A stretch of DNA of 15,170 nt from Candidatus Eiseniibacteriota bacterium (GTDB lineage: Bacteria; Arandabacterota; Arandabacteria; JAGLYR01), in NCBI GenBank assembly GCA_023132135.1, contig JAGLYR010000322.1, positions 1 to 15,170 on the forward strand, read 5' to 3'. Every line of letters starts with the position of its first letter. The stretch's first letter is position 1. The notes below the pieces were generated by a model. It searched no databases, had not been told where the DNA came from, and saw only the letters and a list, made by a program, of their open reading frames with translations. Made by a program: the position numbers and the translations under genes. Positions 7,403 to 13,480 of the stretch are shown here, piece by piece.

Positions 7403-7540
7403 GAATAACTCTGCTTTTCGTGCTTTTCGCTTTTCGGCGCTTTTCGGGACAGAGCCCTAATTAGAATAACTCTATATTCTACAGGGGATTCCGTCCTTCA
7501 AGTTCGTCACTGCGGGAACAGGGGTCTGCGGGAACAGGTC
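7403..7540. repeat. Cluster of short repeats, probable decayed mobile-element end
   Basis: The octamer GCTTTTCG recurs four times at about 7413-7446. GAATAACTCT occurs at 7403-7412 and again at 7464-7473. GGGAC at 7446-7450 faces GTCC near 7493. TGCGGGAACAGG is repeated at 7511-7522 and 7527-7538. There is no open frame with a start signal. Such clusters resemble the palindromic ends left by small transposons; that attribution is inference. Confidence 0.45.
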
Positions 7541-7627
7541 AGCCACCCATTTCCCTGCAGGATGTCACATTCGACTGTGGGGAGGACGACCTGCTCTTCT
7601 CAAGGCCCTGCATCGGCATAGGGCCTC

Positions 7628-7987
7628 TCACTTCTTCTCATTTTCCCGCCGGATGAGTCCAGAGATCATCTTCACAATGATTTCCAGATCCTCAACCAAC
7701 TCCGCGTGCTCTTCCTCTGTGATCAGGTTCCTGCGCTTGGCAACCTCCAGCAGGGACAGGCACTCCTGCGCTGAGCCTCGTGCGATGACGAAGAAGTTGC
7801 GGCGGTCCTTCGGAAGGAAGCGACCGTTGCCTTCGGCGATGTTGGCTGGAATCGAGAGAGATGCCCGGTTCAGTTGGTCGGCGAGGTAGTCCTTCCCCTT
7901 GGGGAAGGACTCCGTGAGACCGGAGATCCGATCAGCGAAGGCGACGGCTTTCTGGTAGACGTTGAGATTCTCGAGGATGAAAGGCAT
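7628..7987 (-). CDS. Four-helix-bundle protein, S23/IVP-like
   Basis: At 119 residues this is a full-length, uninterrupted member of the same family as the gene at 3790-4371. It opens MPFILENLNVYQKAVAFADR (helix 1). The diagnostic IPANIAEGNGR is at 46-56, helix 3 (NFFVIARGSAQECLSLLEVA) is at about 64-83, and helix 4 (EEEHAELVEDLEIIVKMISG) is at 91-110, with a charged end RRENEKK. The open frame continues upstream to 8167, but that part is low-complexity translation of the structured repeat. The ATG at 7987 has GGAGAAGGG at 8006-7998, ten bases upstream, as in the other copy. It lies ~240 bp downstream of tRNA-Glu on the same strand, with a hairpin terminator between. Role unknown; the family is linked to rRNA intervening sequences and to the Avd factor of diversity-generating retroelements, but neither context is present. 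Confidence 0.85.
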   Translation of the reverse strand: MPFILENLNVYQKAVAFADRISGLTESFPKGKDYLADQLNRASLSIPANIAEGNGRFLPKDRRNFFVIARGSAQECLSLLEVAKRRNLITEEEHAELVEDLEIIVKMISGLIRRENEKK

Positions 7988-8213
7988 TGGGCATGGTCCC
8001 TTCTCCCCCGGGCGAGTGCAAAAGCAGTTCAAGGGCGAAAGGAGATAGGAGAGAGGTGACCGAGGGGAAGAGCTGGAAGGGTGAGGGGAGAGGGGTGGCC
8101 GGGGTGAAGGTCGGCTTGTTATTGGTTTGGGCTCTCGCCGTTTCACCCTTCTCCCGTCATTCTTCACCCCTCTGGCGGCAAAGTAGAAAGCCCGGGGATT
8201 CCCCCGGGCTGTG
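7988..8213 (-). repeat. Structured repeat element B upstream of the second four-helix-bundle gene
   Basis: The architecture matches element A: inner hairpin AGCCCGGGG/CCCCGGGCT (8189-8210), then on the minus strand GCCAGAGGGGTGAAG..., a purine-rich arm, loop CCAAACCAATAACAA, a pyrimidine-rich arm (CACCCCTCTCCCC...), CCTCGGTCACC, and the leader CGGGGGAGAAGGGACCATGC before the start codon. The arms differ almost completely from those of element A (GGGTGAAG and GGGAGAAG types instead of GAAAGCC types), yet the two arms of each copy remain complementary in character and the loop is nearly unchanged. Confidence 0.6.
8189..8210 (-). terminator. Hairpin terminator of tRNA-Glu
   Basis: A 9-bp stem (8189-8197 with 8202-8210) closes a 4-base loop 14 bp past the tRNA 3' end. 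On the minus strand it is followed by a T-rich but interrupted TTCTACTTT, so termination may be partial and leave the gene at 7628-7987 some readthrough. Confidence 0.55.
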
Positions 8214-8223
8214 GAATTTGCCG

Positions 8224-8298
<75 letters not shown>

Positions 8299-8318
8299 GA
8301 TTCAGATGTCAATCCTGC

Positions 8319-8347
8319 AGACTACTCACCCAGGCACGAACTGTCAA
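8319..8347 (-). promoter_or_regulatory. Promoter of tRNA-Glu
   Basis: On the minus strand a perfect TTGACA (8347-8342) is followed by a 17-base spacer and TAGTCT (8324-8319), then 20 bases to the tRNA 5' end. The -35 and spacing are ideal; the -10 matches consensus at only three positions. Confidence 0.65.
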
Positions 8348-8565
8348 CCCCCTATGCGGCCACACAGGTTTGAATACTGGAACTCGAGAGCCGGAAGCCG
8401 AGAACCGACCGAGGCGAGAAGCCAGCCTTTGCTTCTGGTTTGGTCTTTGACCCTCCGGCTTTCGGTTCTCGCTTTTCGCATCTCGGCTTTCGGCTTTCGC
8501 ATCTCACCTCTCTGGCCACACGCGCGAAAGCCCGAGGTCACCTCGGGCATGTCCCGTGTGGCCGA

Positions 8566-8597
8566 CGGTGTCCTGGACCAGGCTAGACGATGGGGAG
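8566..8597 (-). pseudogene. Truncated tRNA-Glu, 5' segment only (unit 2)
   Basis: The first 32 bases of tRNA-Glu are present with one change in the D arm (TCTAGGAC to TCCAGGAC). The sequence then switches, in the 5' side of the anticodon stem, to the nested hairpin of the neighbouring unit. It cannot make a tRNA but keeps the promoter at 8618-8646 (TTGACA, 17 bases, TAGTCT). Confidence 0.85.
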
Positions 8598-8617
8598 GAT
8601 TCAGATGTCAATCCTGC

Positions 8618-8646
8618 AGACTACTCACCCAGGCACGAACTGTCAA
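8618..8646 (-). promoter_or_regulatory. Promoter copy of unit 2
   Basis: TTGACA (8646-8641), a 17-base spacer and TAGTCT (8623-8618), identical in layout to the promoter of the intact tRNA but serving the truncated copy at 8566-8597. Confidence 0.55.
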
Positions 8647-8864
8647 CCCCCTATGCGGCGACACAGGTTTGAATACTGGAACTCGAGAGCCGAAAGCCGA
8701 GAACCGACCGAGGCGAGAAGCCAGCCTTTGTTATTGGTTTGGCTCTTGACCCTCCGGTTTTCGGTTCTCGGTTTTCGCATCTCGGCTTTCGGCTTTCGCA
8801 TCTCGCCTCTCTGGCCACACGCGCGAAAGCCCGAGGTCACCTCGGGCATGTCCCGTGTGGCCGA

Positions 8865-8896
8865 CGGTGTCCTGGACCAGGCTAGACGATGGGGAG
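8865..8896 (-). pseudogene. Truncated tRNA-Glu, 5' segment only (unit 3)
   Basis: The same 32-base tRNA-Glu 5' segment with the same break and the same D-arm change as the copy at 8566-8597. It lies under the strongest promoter of the array (8917-8945). Confidence 0.85.
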
Positions 8897-8916
8897 GATT
8901 CAGATGTCGATCCTGC

Positions 8917-8945
8917 ATAATAGTCGGGGAAACACAGACTGTCAA
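8917..8945 (-). promoter_or_regulatory. Near-consensus sigma-70-type promoter of unit 3
   Basis: On the minus strand TTGACA (8945-8940), a 17-base spacer and TATTAT (8922-8917), eleven of twelve consensus positions, directed at the truncated tRNA segment. It is better than the promoter in front of the intact tRNA gene. Confidence 0.7.
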
Positions 8946-9179
8946 GCCCTTATGGGGGCGGGTCGAATACTGGAACTCGAGAGCCGAAAGCCGAGAACCG
9001 ACCGAGGCGAGAAGCCCGCCTTTGTTACTGGTTTGGCTCTTGACCCTCCGGCTTTCGGTTCTCGCTTTTCGCATCTCGGCTTTCGGCTTTCGTATCTCGC
9101 CTCTCTGGCCACACGCGCGAAAGCCTGAGGTCACCTCGGGCATGTCCCGTGTGACCGGCGCTTTTTCCTGTTAGTTTTC

Positions 9180-9242
9180 CCTCCCTCCCCCGAAGTAGGT
9201 GTGAACAGCGGGTTTTCTGCTCAACTTGAGCCGGGAGGGAGG
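9180..9242 (+). promoter_or_regulatory. Candidate hairpin masking the ribosome-binding site
   Basis: CCTCCCTCCC at 9180-9189 is perfectly complementary to GGGAGGGAGG at 9233-9242, which contains the Shine-Dalgarno for the ATG at 9251. The 43-base loop carries no obvious further stem. If the mRNA starts upstream of 9180, the ribosome-binding site would be sequestered unless the helix is opened. Confidence 0.45.
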
Positions 9243-9250
9243 TGAGATAA

Positions 9251-10213
9251 ATGCGCAAAGCTGTTGTTCTGACCTCAGCAATCACGTTGGCAATCGTGGG
9301 CTACGCCTGTTTCACGGGCGGGTCCCAGCCGGATAACCATGCAGGTTCTCCAGCTTTCACCGCGTTGCTCTCCGAGGCGATAGCTCGCCTTGAGGGCATA
9401 ACGCAGGAAATGGCTGCGACTACGGTGGGAGAAGCCCAGGCGGCGAACAAGCAACCCACCATGTACGGCGAGCCCACCTGTGACCGCGATCAGACGGAAT
9501 GCTGGGAACTGACCTACGATGCCGGGTCCCCAACCTGTGAAGCCGGCATGGCCACCTGCGACGCGACGGAAACGTGTTCCAGGTTCTACACGTGCGACTC
9601 GCAGTACACGTGCCACGGCGAGGCGACCTGCAACGGAACCCTCACGTGTTGGAATTCAACGTGTGACGAGCCGGAGATGACGTGTGACGAGACGCCGACC
9701 TGTGACGCGGCTTGTATCCCCTACACGATGCAGGGGAACTACACCTGCGACGGCACACCGACCTGCCACAACACGTGCATGGGTTGGCCAGGCTGCGGTG
9801 CGGAGACGATGTTCCCGTCGGCCACGTGCGATCGGGATGATCCGAACTGCTGGGAACTGACGTACGATGCCGGGTCCCCGACCTGCGAAGCCAGCATGGC
9901 CACCTGCGACGACACGGAAACGTGCTCGCGCTTCTACACGTGCGACTCGCAGTACACGTGCCACGGCGAGGTGACCTGCAACGGAACCCTCACGTGTTGG
10001 AATTCCACGTGCGACGAGCCGGACATGACCTGCGACGGGGTTTCTCCGACGTGTACCGGAGCCCCCGACTGTAGCCCCTACACAATGCAGGGCAACTACA
10101 CGTGTGACGGCAGTGCCACGTGTCACAACACGTGCGCGGGCTGGCCGGACTGCGGCCCGACCTCCAGCGGCCGGACCACATGGGGTAGTCTCAAGAAGGG
10201 GTTCACCGAGTAG
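9251..10213 (+). CDS. Secreted cysteine-ladder protein, two 116-residue repeats
   Basis: A 320-residue exported protein of unknown function. Residues 1-20 (MRKAVVLTSAITLAIVGYAC) form a signal peptide; C20 could be lipidated but the residues before it (G-Y-A) are a poor lipobox. After a spacer come two tandem repeats starting at T76 and T192, nearly identical in protein and largely in DNA, so the duplication is recent. Each has 17 cysteines, mostly as Thr-Cys, with a core run at strict six-residue spacing (ETC-SRFYTC-DSQYTC-HGEATC-NGTLTC). Regular TC spacing suggests a beta-solenoid-like stack braced by disulfides, in the way the insect TC-repeat antifreeze proteins are braced; metal binding is an alternative. 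Neither is shown. The C-terminus is GRTTWGSLKKGFTE. GGAGGTGA before the ATG supports the start. It stands alone, followed by a hairpin at 10236-10263. Confidence 0.75.
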   Translation: MRKAVVLTSAITLAIVGYACFTGGSQPDNHAGSPAFTALLSEAIARLEGITQEMAATTVGEAQAANKQPTMYGEPTCDRDQTECWELTYDAGSPTCEAGMATCDATETCSRFYTCDSQYTCHGEATCNGTLTCWNSTCDEPEMTCDETPTCDAACIPYTMQGNYTCDGTPTCHNTCMGWPGCGAETMFPSATCDRDDPNCWELTYDAGSPTCEASMATCDDTETCSRFYTCDSQYTCHGEVTCNGTLTCWNSTCDEPDMTCDGVSPTCTGAPDCSPYTMQGNYTCDGSATCHNTCAGWPDCGPTSSGRTTWGSLKKGFTE

Positions 10214-10235
10214 GACCGAGTAGGTATGAGCAAAC

Positions 10236-10263
10236 GCAGGGGCATGCGGCCGCGTGCCCCTGC
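10236..10263 (+). terminator. Hairpin after the cysteine-ladder gene
   Basis: GCAGGGGCA (10236-10244) pairs with TGCCCCTGC (10255-10263) around a 10-base loop that is itself self-complementary (GCGGCCGC). Only a weak T-run (CTCGTTTCC) follows, so it may stop transcription inefficiently or protect the 3' end. Confidence 0.5.
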
Positions 10264-10286
10264 CCTCGTTTCCAGAGAAGCTTGAA

Positions 10287-10313
10287 CCACGAAGTCCACG
10301 AAGAACACGAAGG
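10287..10313. repeat. Three tandem 9-mers, CCACGAAGT-type
   Basis: CCACGAAGT, CCACGAAGA and ACACGAAGG follow one another directly. Such CACGAAG repeats recur in intergenic regions of many environmental genomes; no function is apparent here. Confidence 0.7.
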
Positions 10314-10717
10314 GGAGAATCGTCTTAGCCCGCATTTCTCACCGCAATAAAATGTGAAACATAAACCACTCTTCCTTCGTCATAACATGTGTTGAGAGGA
10401 TCGGCCTAGCCGCCAAGATCCTGTCAGTTTCTTGACTCCCCTGCGGTCACCCTGTGAATACCCCTGTTGCAAGCCTCTAGCCCGTATTTTTCACCAGGAA
10501 TCTGCTGCGGCGTCGGATCTGCCTATGCTGACTGCGTCATACTCGCTTGGTGATCCTCAACGTACTGACCAGTACGCTTCCGGTCCCCTCGCTCGCATTC
10601 CTTGGCATCACAGGCAGCTACGACGCCTCGCGAGGAAACCTGGTGAGAAATGCGGGCCAGGAAAATCTCGGACCGGGCAGTTCGGTTCCAACCTCCCCTG
10701 CGTAGGAGATCATGGCC

Positions 10718-11539
10718 ATGGCACTGGAAAGAGGAAGAATACCCGTCCTGGTGCTGATTGCTGCAGTGGTCCCCCTGGCGGCCTTCCTGGGCTGCGGCGG
10801 AGAGGAAGGACCTTCCGCTCCCGAGCTGGGAGAGGAGATTGATCTCTCCATCTACGCACCCGCCGGCTTTGAGGGGTACTCAACCACCTATTCCCTCGAC
10901 AGGGGCCGGGAAAGCATCGAAGTGTGCACTACGTACCGAGGCACCGAGGCAGTCTACGACGTGAACCCCGAAACCGGGGGGCAGGTTCTGGTGGATTGTT
11001 GCGTGCTGGAAGAAGACGGGGAAGGAGGAAACGAGCCCGACGTCCGGATCTACAGGTGCGGGAACTACGAGTACGCCATCAAGACATGTGTGGCCGGCCG
11101 GTGGGGCCCCCTCTACTACTTCCAGCCCAAGAGACAGCTGGCCCCGGACGAGAATCCACGGATCAACAGTGTCTTCGATTCCGGGACGTCCAGCCTGTTC
11201 ACCCGATTCGAAATGTACGACGTGGAATACCGGCAGGTGCAATCCTATCGAACCTGGACCACGTACCTAGCGATCGAGAACAGCCTGACAGTTCCGGCAG
11301 GAACCTTCCAGGATGTCCTGAAGACCAGCGAGAGAGTCCGCATCCATACAAAACAGACCGTGGCGGCAGATACCACCGCTGTCGTGTATGAGAATCACGA
11401 TGAGCGGATCTTTCACGTCTGGCGGGCCCCCGGTCTTGGGATAATCAGGGTTATGGAGGTGGACGGGCGCTTCGACTACGAGAAGACACTCGTCCGGGCA
11501 ATCGCCGACGCAAGGGAGTATCCGATACAAGCGCGGTAG
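10718..11539 (+). CDS. Predicted lipoprotein, paralogue 1
   Basis: A 273-residue envelope lipoprotein of unknown function. The signal sequence ends F-L-G-C-G-G with lipidation at C26. The mature part begins with an acidic spacer, then GEEIDLSIYAPAGFEGY, and later APDENPRINSVFDSGTSSL, TWTTYLAIENSLTVPAGTF and DVLKTSERVRIHTK, all shared with the gene at 11618-12493. Alternating hydrophobic residues throughout suggest a mostly beta-stranded domain. It has four extra cysteines (in EVCTTYRG, VDCCVLEE, YRCGN and KTCVAG) missing from the paralogue, possibly disulfides. AGGAG at 10704-10708 is nine bases from the ATG at 10718 but only three from the ATG at 10712, so I choose the former. Confidence 0.7.
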   Translation: MALERGRIPVLVLIAAVVPLAAFLGCGGEEGPSAPELGEEIDLSIYAPAGFEGYSTTYSLDRGRESIEVCTTYRGTEAVYDVNPETGGQVLVDCCVLEEDGEGGNEPDVRIYRCGNYEYAIKTCVAGRWGPLYYFQPKRQLAPDENPRINSVFDSGTSSLFTRFEMYDVEYRQVQSYRTWTTYLAIENSLTVPAGTFQDVLKTSERVRIHTKQTVAADTTAVVYENHDERIFHVWRAPGLGIIRVMEVDGRFDYEKTLVRAIADAREYPIQAR

Positions 11540-11617
11540 CTCCGTTGACACTCCCCGCAATCTCCTGTAAGGTGGAGGCGATCGGTATGCCTTCCCCCTG
11601 AGAGGAGATACTCTGCT

Positions 11618-12493
11618 ATGGCGGCGATAATGAGGACTGCCATTCTCGCAATCGCGATGGGATTGCTCGCGGGCCTGGGCGGTTGCTCAGGCGGCGACGA
11701 TGGACCGGCCGGACCCGTGCCGGGCGAGGAAGTGGACCTGTCTCTGTATGGACCAGCCGGCTGGGAAGATTACTACGTGACGTACCAGGCCACGACCCAG
11801 GCCGACACGGGAGAGCAGATCGAAGTCAGCGTCCGGGTCATGCAGGAAGAGGTGGACTATATCTTCCAGGATCTGGGAGACACACGAACATACACGGACG
11901 GCCGGTACGTCTACGGCATCAAGGTCTATGGGGGTGGCACCTGGGAACCGCTCTATTCCATGAGACCGAAGATGAAGGTGGCGCCAGACAACAACCCTCG
12001 CATCAACGAGGTCTTCGACAGCGGTGGATCCAGCCTTGTGTTTGCCGACGAAGAGTGGATGCAGGTGATCTGGATTCGAAGCTGGACTACCTACCTGGCC
12101 GTGCTCGATAGCCTGACAGTTCCGGCCGGGACCTTCCACGACGTTCTGAAGACCCGAAGCCGCCAGCGCGTCGCCTACAAAGTCGTTTCCGTCATGGACA
12201 CCACGGTGCTCTACAATCCGGCGGCCGTGGGCAGCTACGAGGGGACCGGGGAATCCTGGGACGCTCCCGGGATCGGGACCATTCGGCAGACCGCAGGGAG
12301 CGGTGAGGATTTCGCAGAACGAGTGCTGATCTCCGGGACCGTGGACGGCGTCACCTATCCCACCAAATCGGACGGGATGGGGACCTTGAGTCGGCCTGCC
12401 GTGGCTCGAGACCGCTCACTCGGGGATGGCCCTGCGCGCCGATTCGTCTGTTACGGACATCCGTGGTCCCGGGTTTCTCTCCGGGTCCGCTGA
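11618..12493 (+). CDS. Predicted lipoprotein, paralogue 2, with a C-terminal extension
   Basis: A 291-residue protein with lipobox L-G-G-C (C23), then GEEVDLSLYGPAGWEDYY, APDNNPRINEVFDSGGSSLV, SWTTYLAVLDSLTVPAGTFHDVLKT and DAPGIGTIRQT, which match paralogue 1 in order. Homology ends near VDGVTYP, where paralogue 1 ends within six residues; this one runs on for ~35 residues (from TKSDGMGTLSRPAVARDR) of arginine-rich sequence that looks like readthrough of former non-coding DNA. The stop TGA lies inside a 22-bp palindrome. AGAGGAG at 11601-11607, ten bases upstream, supports the start. It lies 78 bp after paralogue 1, so a shared transcript is likely. Function unknown; location in the envelope is inferred from the lipobox. 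Confidence 0.7.
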   Translation: MAAIMRTAILAIAMGLLAGLGGCSGGDDGPAGPVPGEEVDLSLYGPAGWEDYYVTYQATTQADTGEQIEVSVRVMQEEVDYIFQDLGDTRTYTDGRYVYGIKVYGGGTWEPLYSMRPKMKVAPDNNPRINEVFDSGGSSLVFADEEWMQVIWIRSWTTYLAVLDSLTVPAGTFHDVLKTRSRQRVAYKVVSVMDTTVLYNPAAVGSYEGTGESWDAPGIGTIRQTAGSGEDFAERVLISGTVDGVTYPTKSDGMGTLSRPAVARDRSLGDGPARRFVCYGHPWSRVSLRVR

Positions 12494-12508
12494 TGAATTC
12501 ATCGGCGG
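12487..12508. repeat. 22-bp palindrome across the paralogue 2 stop codon
   Basis: CCGCTGATG and CATCGGCGG pair over 9 bp (one G-T) around AATT, with the TGA stop (12491-12493) inside the left arm. There is no T-run, so it is not a standard terminator. Confidence 0.65.
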
Positions 12509-12883
12509 ATCCTCGCAATCTGCAATTTCGCTAGCACCAGATTTCCCTCAATCTGGCAATTTGCTTCCACCCGCCCCCCGTTCCGGAGGGGCGATCTCTC
12601 CCAAAATGGCCCGAAAGTCCCCGTCTTCCCGCCCTGCGCCATGCGCGCAAATATCCCTTAACTGATTATTGCACAATATATTACACGGTCCTCGCTACAA
12701 GATGGGGAGGGGATCCTTCGAGTGCGCCGGCTTTTCTGGCACGCTCGTTGCGTACACATGCTGTCCGAACACGTTGCAGTGGAAGCCAAGCGGGGCGACA
12801 GTAGACTTCAGCAGGACTGCGTTATGATCGTCTCTCCTGGGGTACGCCTTCCACTGCACCTAACCACAAAGGAGAGTGCCTTG
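12494..12883. other. 390-bp intergenic stretch with hairpins
   Basis: It contains a hairpin CCAGATT/AATCTGG (12537-12543 with 12550-12556) and two similar direct copies of a GCAATTT motif (near 12522 and 12557). An AT-rich patch, TTGCACAATATATTAC, around 12668-12683 is the likeliest promoter region for the small lipoprotein, but no -35/-10 pair stands out. The open frame from 12722 into the lipoprotein has no start signal upstream. Confidence 0.5.
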
Positions 12884-13081
12884 ATGAAGGAATTCAGACG
12901 CTACCTGCTTGCGGTGGGATTGGTGGCGTTCGTTGCCTTCCTCGTCGGTTGCGGTGGCAGCTCGGACAACGTGACCAATCCTACGCCTACGCCCCCCGAT
13001 GTGCCGGAGGACGTGACGCAGACACCGAAGTCGGCTAATGATGACGCGGAGGCCGCCGAGGAACCCGTGATGCTTCAGTAG
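12884..13081 (+). CDS. Small lipoprotein, 65 residues
   Basis: A classic lipoprotein signal (basic MKEFRRY, hydrophobic core, L-V-G-C with lipidation at C23) is followed by only 42 mature residues. These are a flexible Thr/Pro stretch (NVTNPTPTPPDVPEDVTQ) and an acidic tail (DDAEAAEEPVMLQ). There is no room for a folded domain, so it is probably an envelope tether or spacer, or an unprocessed small lipoprotein of unknown role. AAGGAG at 12869-12874 gives nine-base spacing to the ATG at 12884. A strong terminator follows 60 bp later, so it is probably monocistronic. Confidence 0.7.
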   Translation: MKEFRRYLLAVGLVAFVAFLVGCGGSSDNVTNPTPTPPDVPEDVTQTPKSANDDAEAAEEPVMLQ

Positions 13082-13141
13082 AACACTCCCGGGGGACAGA
13101 CTGGAGTGCTACTGGTCTCTCCGGCCCAATCCCGCGACAGG

Positions 13142-13176
13142 AAATCCCCGTTGCCGCAAGCAGGCGACGGGGATTT
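13142..13176 (+). terminator. Rho-independent terminator of the small lipoprotein gene
   Basis: Arms AAATCCCCGTTGCC (13142-13155) and GGCGACGGGGATTT (13163-13176) pair over 14 bp with one G-T around a 7-base loop, followed by TTGTTTG. It is the clearest terminator in the window. Confidence 0.85.
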
Positions 13177-13228
13177 TTGTTTGTTCGCGTCCCCGCTGCC
13201 CCGGATTCGGGACAGCGGGGAATGAGTA

Positions 13229-13301
13229 TGAGCCGTGCAGGATTCGAACCTGCGACCCTCGCCTTAAAAGGGCGATGCTCTACCAACTGAGCTAACGGCC
13301 C
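13229..13301 (-). tRNA. tRNA-Lys(UUU)
   Basis: A complete cloverleaf: acceptor GGGCCGT/ACGGCTC, D arm TAGCTCAGTTGGTAGAGCA, anticodon stem CGCC/GGCG with loop CTTTTAA (anticodon TTT), and T arm GCAGG-TTCGAAT-CCTGC, with discriminator A and no encoded CCA. It closely resembles E. coli tRNA-Lys. It lies at the point where base composition of the window changes. Confidence 0.95.
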
Positions 13302-13316
13302 ATCTTCTTTAAGTGA

Positions 13317-13345
13317 AGTTTAGCAAATCTCAAGCTACCGCGCAA
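13317..13345 (-). promoter_or_regulatory. Promoter candidate for tRNA-Lys
   Basis: On the minus strand TTGCGC (13345-13340), a 17-base spacer and TAAACT (13322-13317) lie 15 bases before the tRNA 5' end. Each box matches consensus at four of six positions. Confidence 0.45.
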
Positions 13346-13480
13346 ATTCAGTCAGCCCGCAGTGATGGTCTGTACGCGGCGCCAACAATGCCACACAGTG
13401 CCCCGTTTAGTGTCCCAGTTCAGGTGCTATCCAACAACAATTATGGTAGAATATAGCTAGCATTAGAGGGGTGAACTGCG

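Larger units (their letters stand above)
10214..10717. other. 504-bp intergenic stretch without a recognisable gene
   Basis: It holds the hairpin at 10236-10263 and the 9-bp triplet repeat at 10287-10313, and otherwise nothing I can assign. An open frame at 10432-10842 lacks a ribosome-binding site and runs into the lipoprotein gene in another frame, so I treat it as noise. AGGAG at 10704-10708 is the ribosome-binding site of the next gene. Confidence 0.6.

Noticed and set aside
12555-12566. Sigma-54-like promoter (TGGCAATTTGC)
   Set aside because: The GG and GC elements are six bases apart instead of the required ten.
12426-12665. Rightward open frame of 79 codons
   Set aside because: It overlaps the end of the lipoprotein gene and then crosses hairpin-containing DNA, with no ribosome-binding site or protein-like composition.
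13302-13480. Integrated element attached at tRNA-Lys
   Set aside because: No integrase or repeated tRNA 3' end is seen, and the foreign-looking DNA is on the 5' side of the tRNA.
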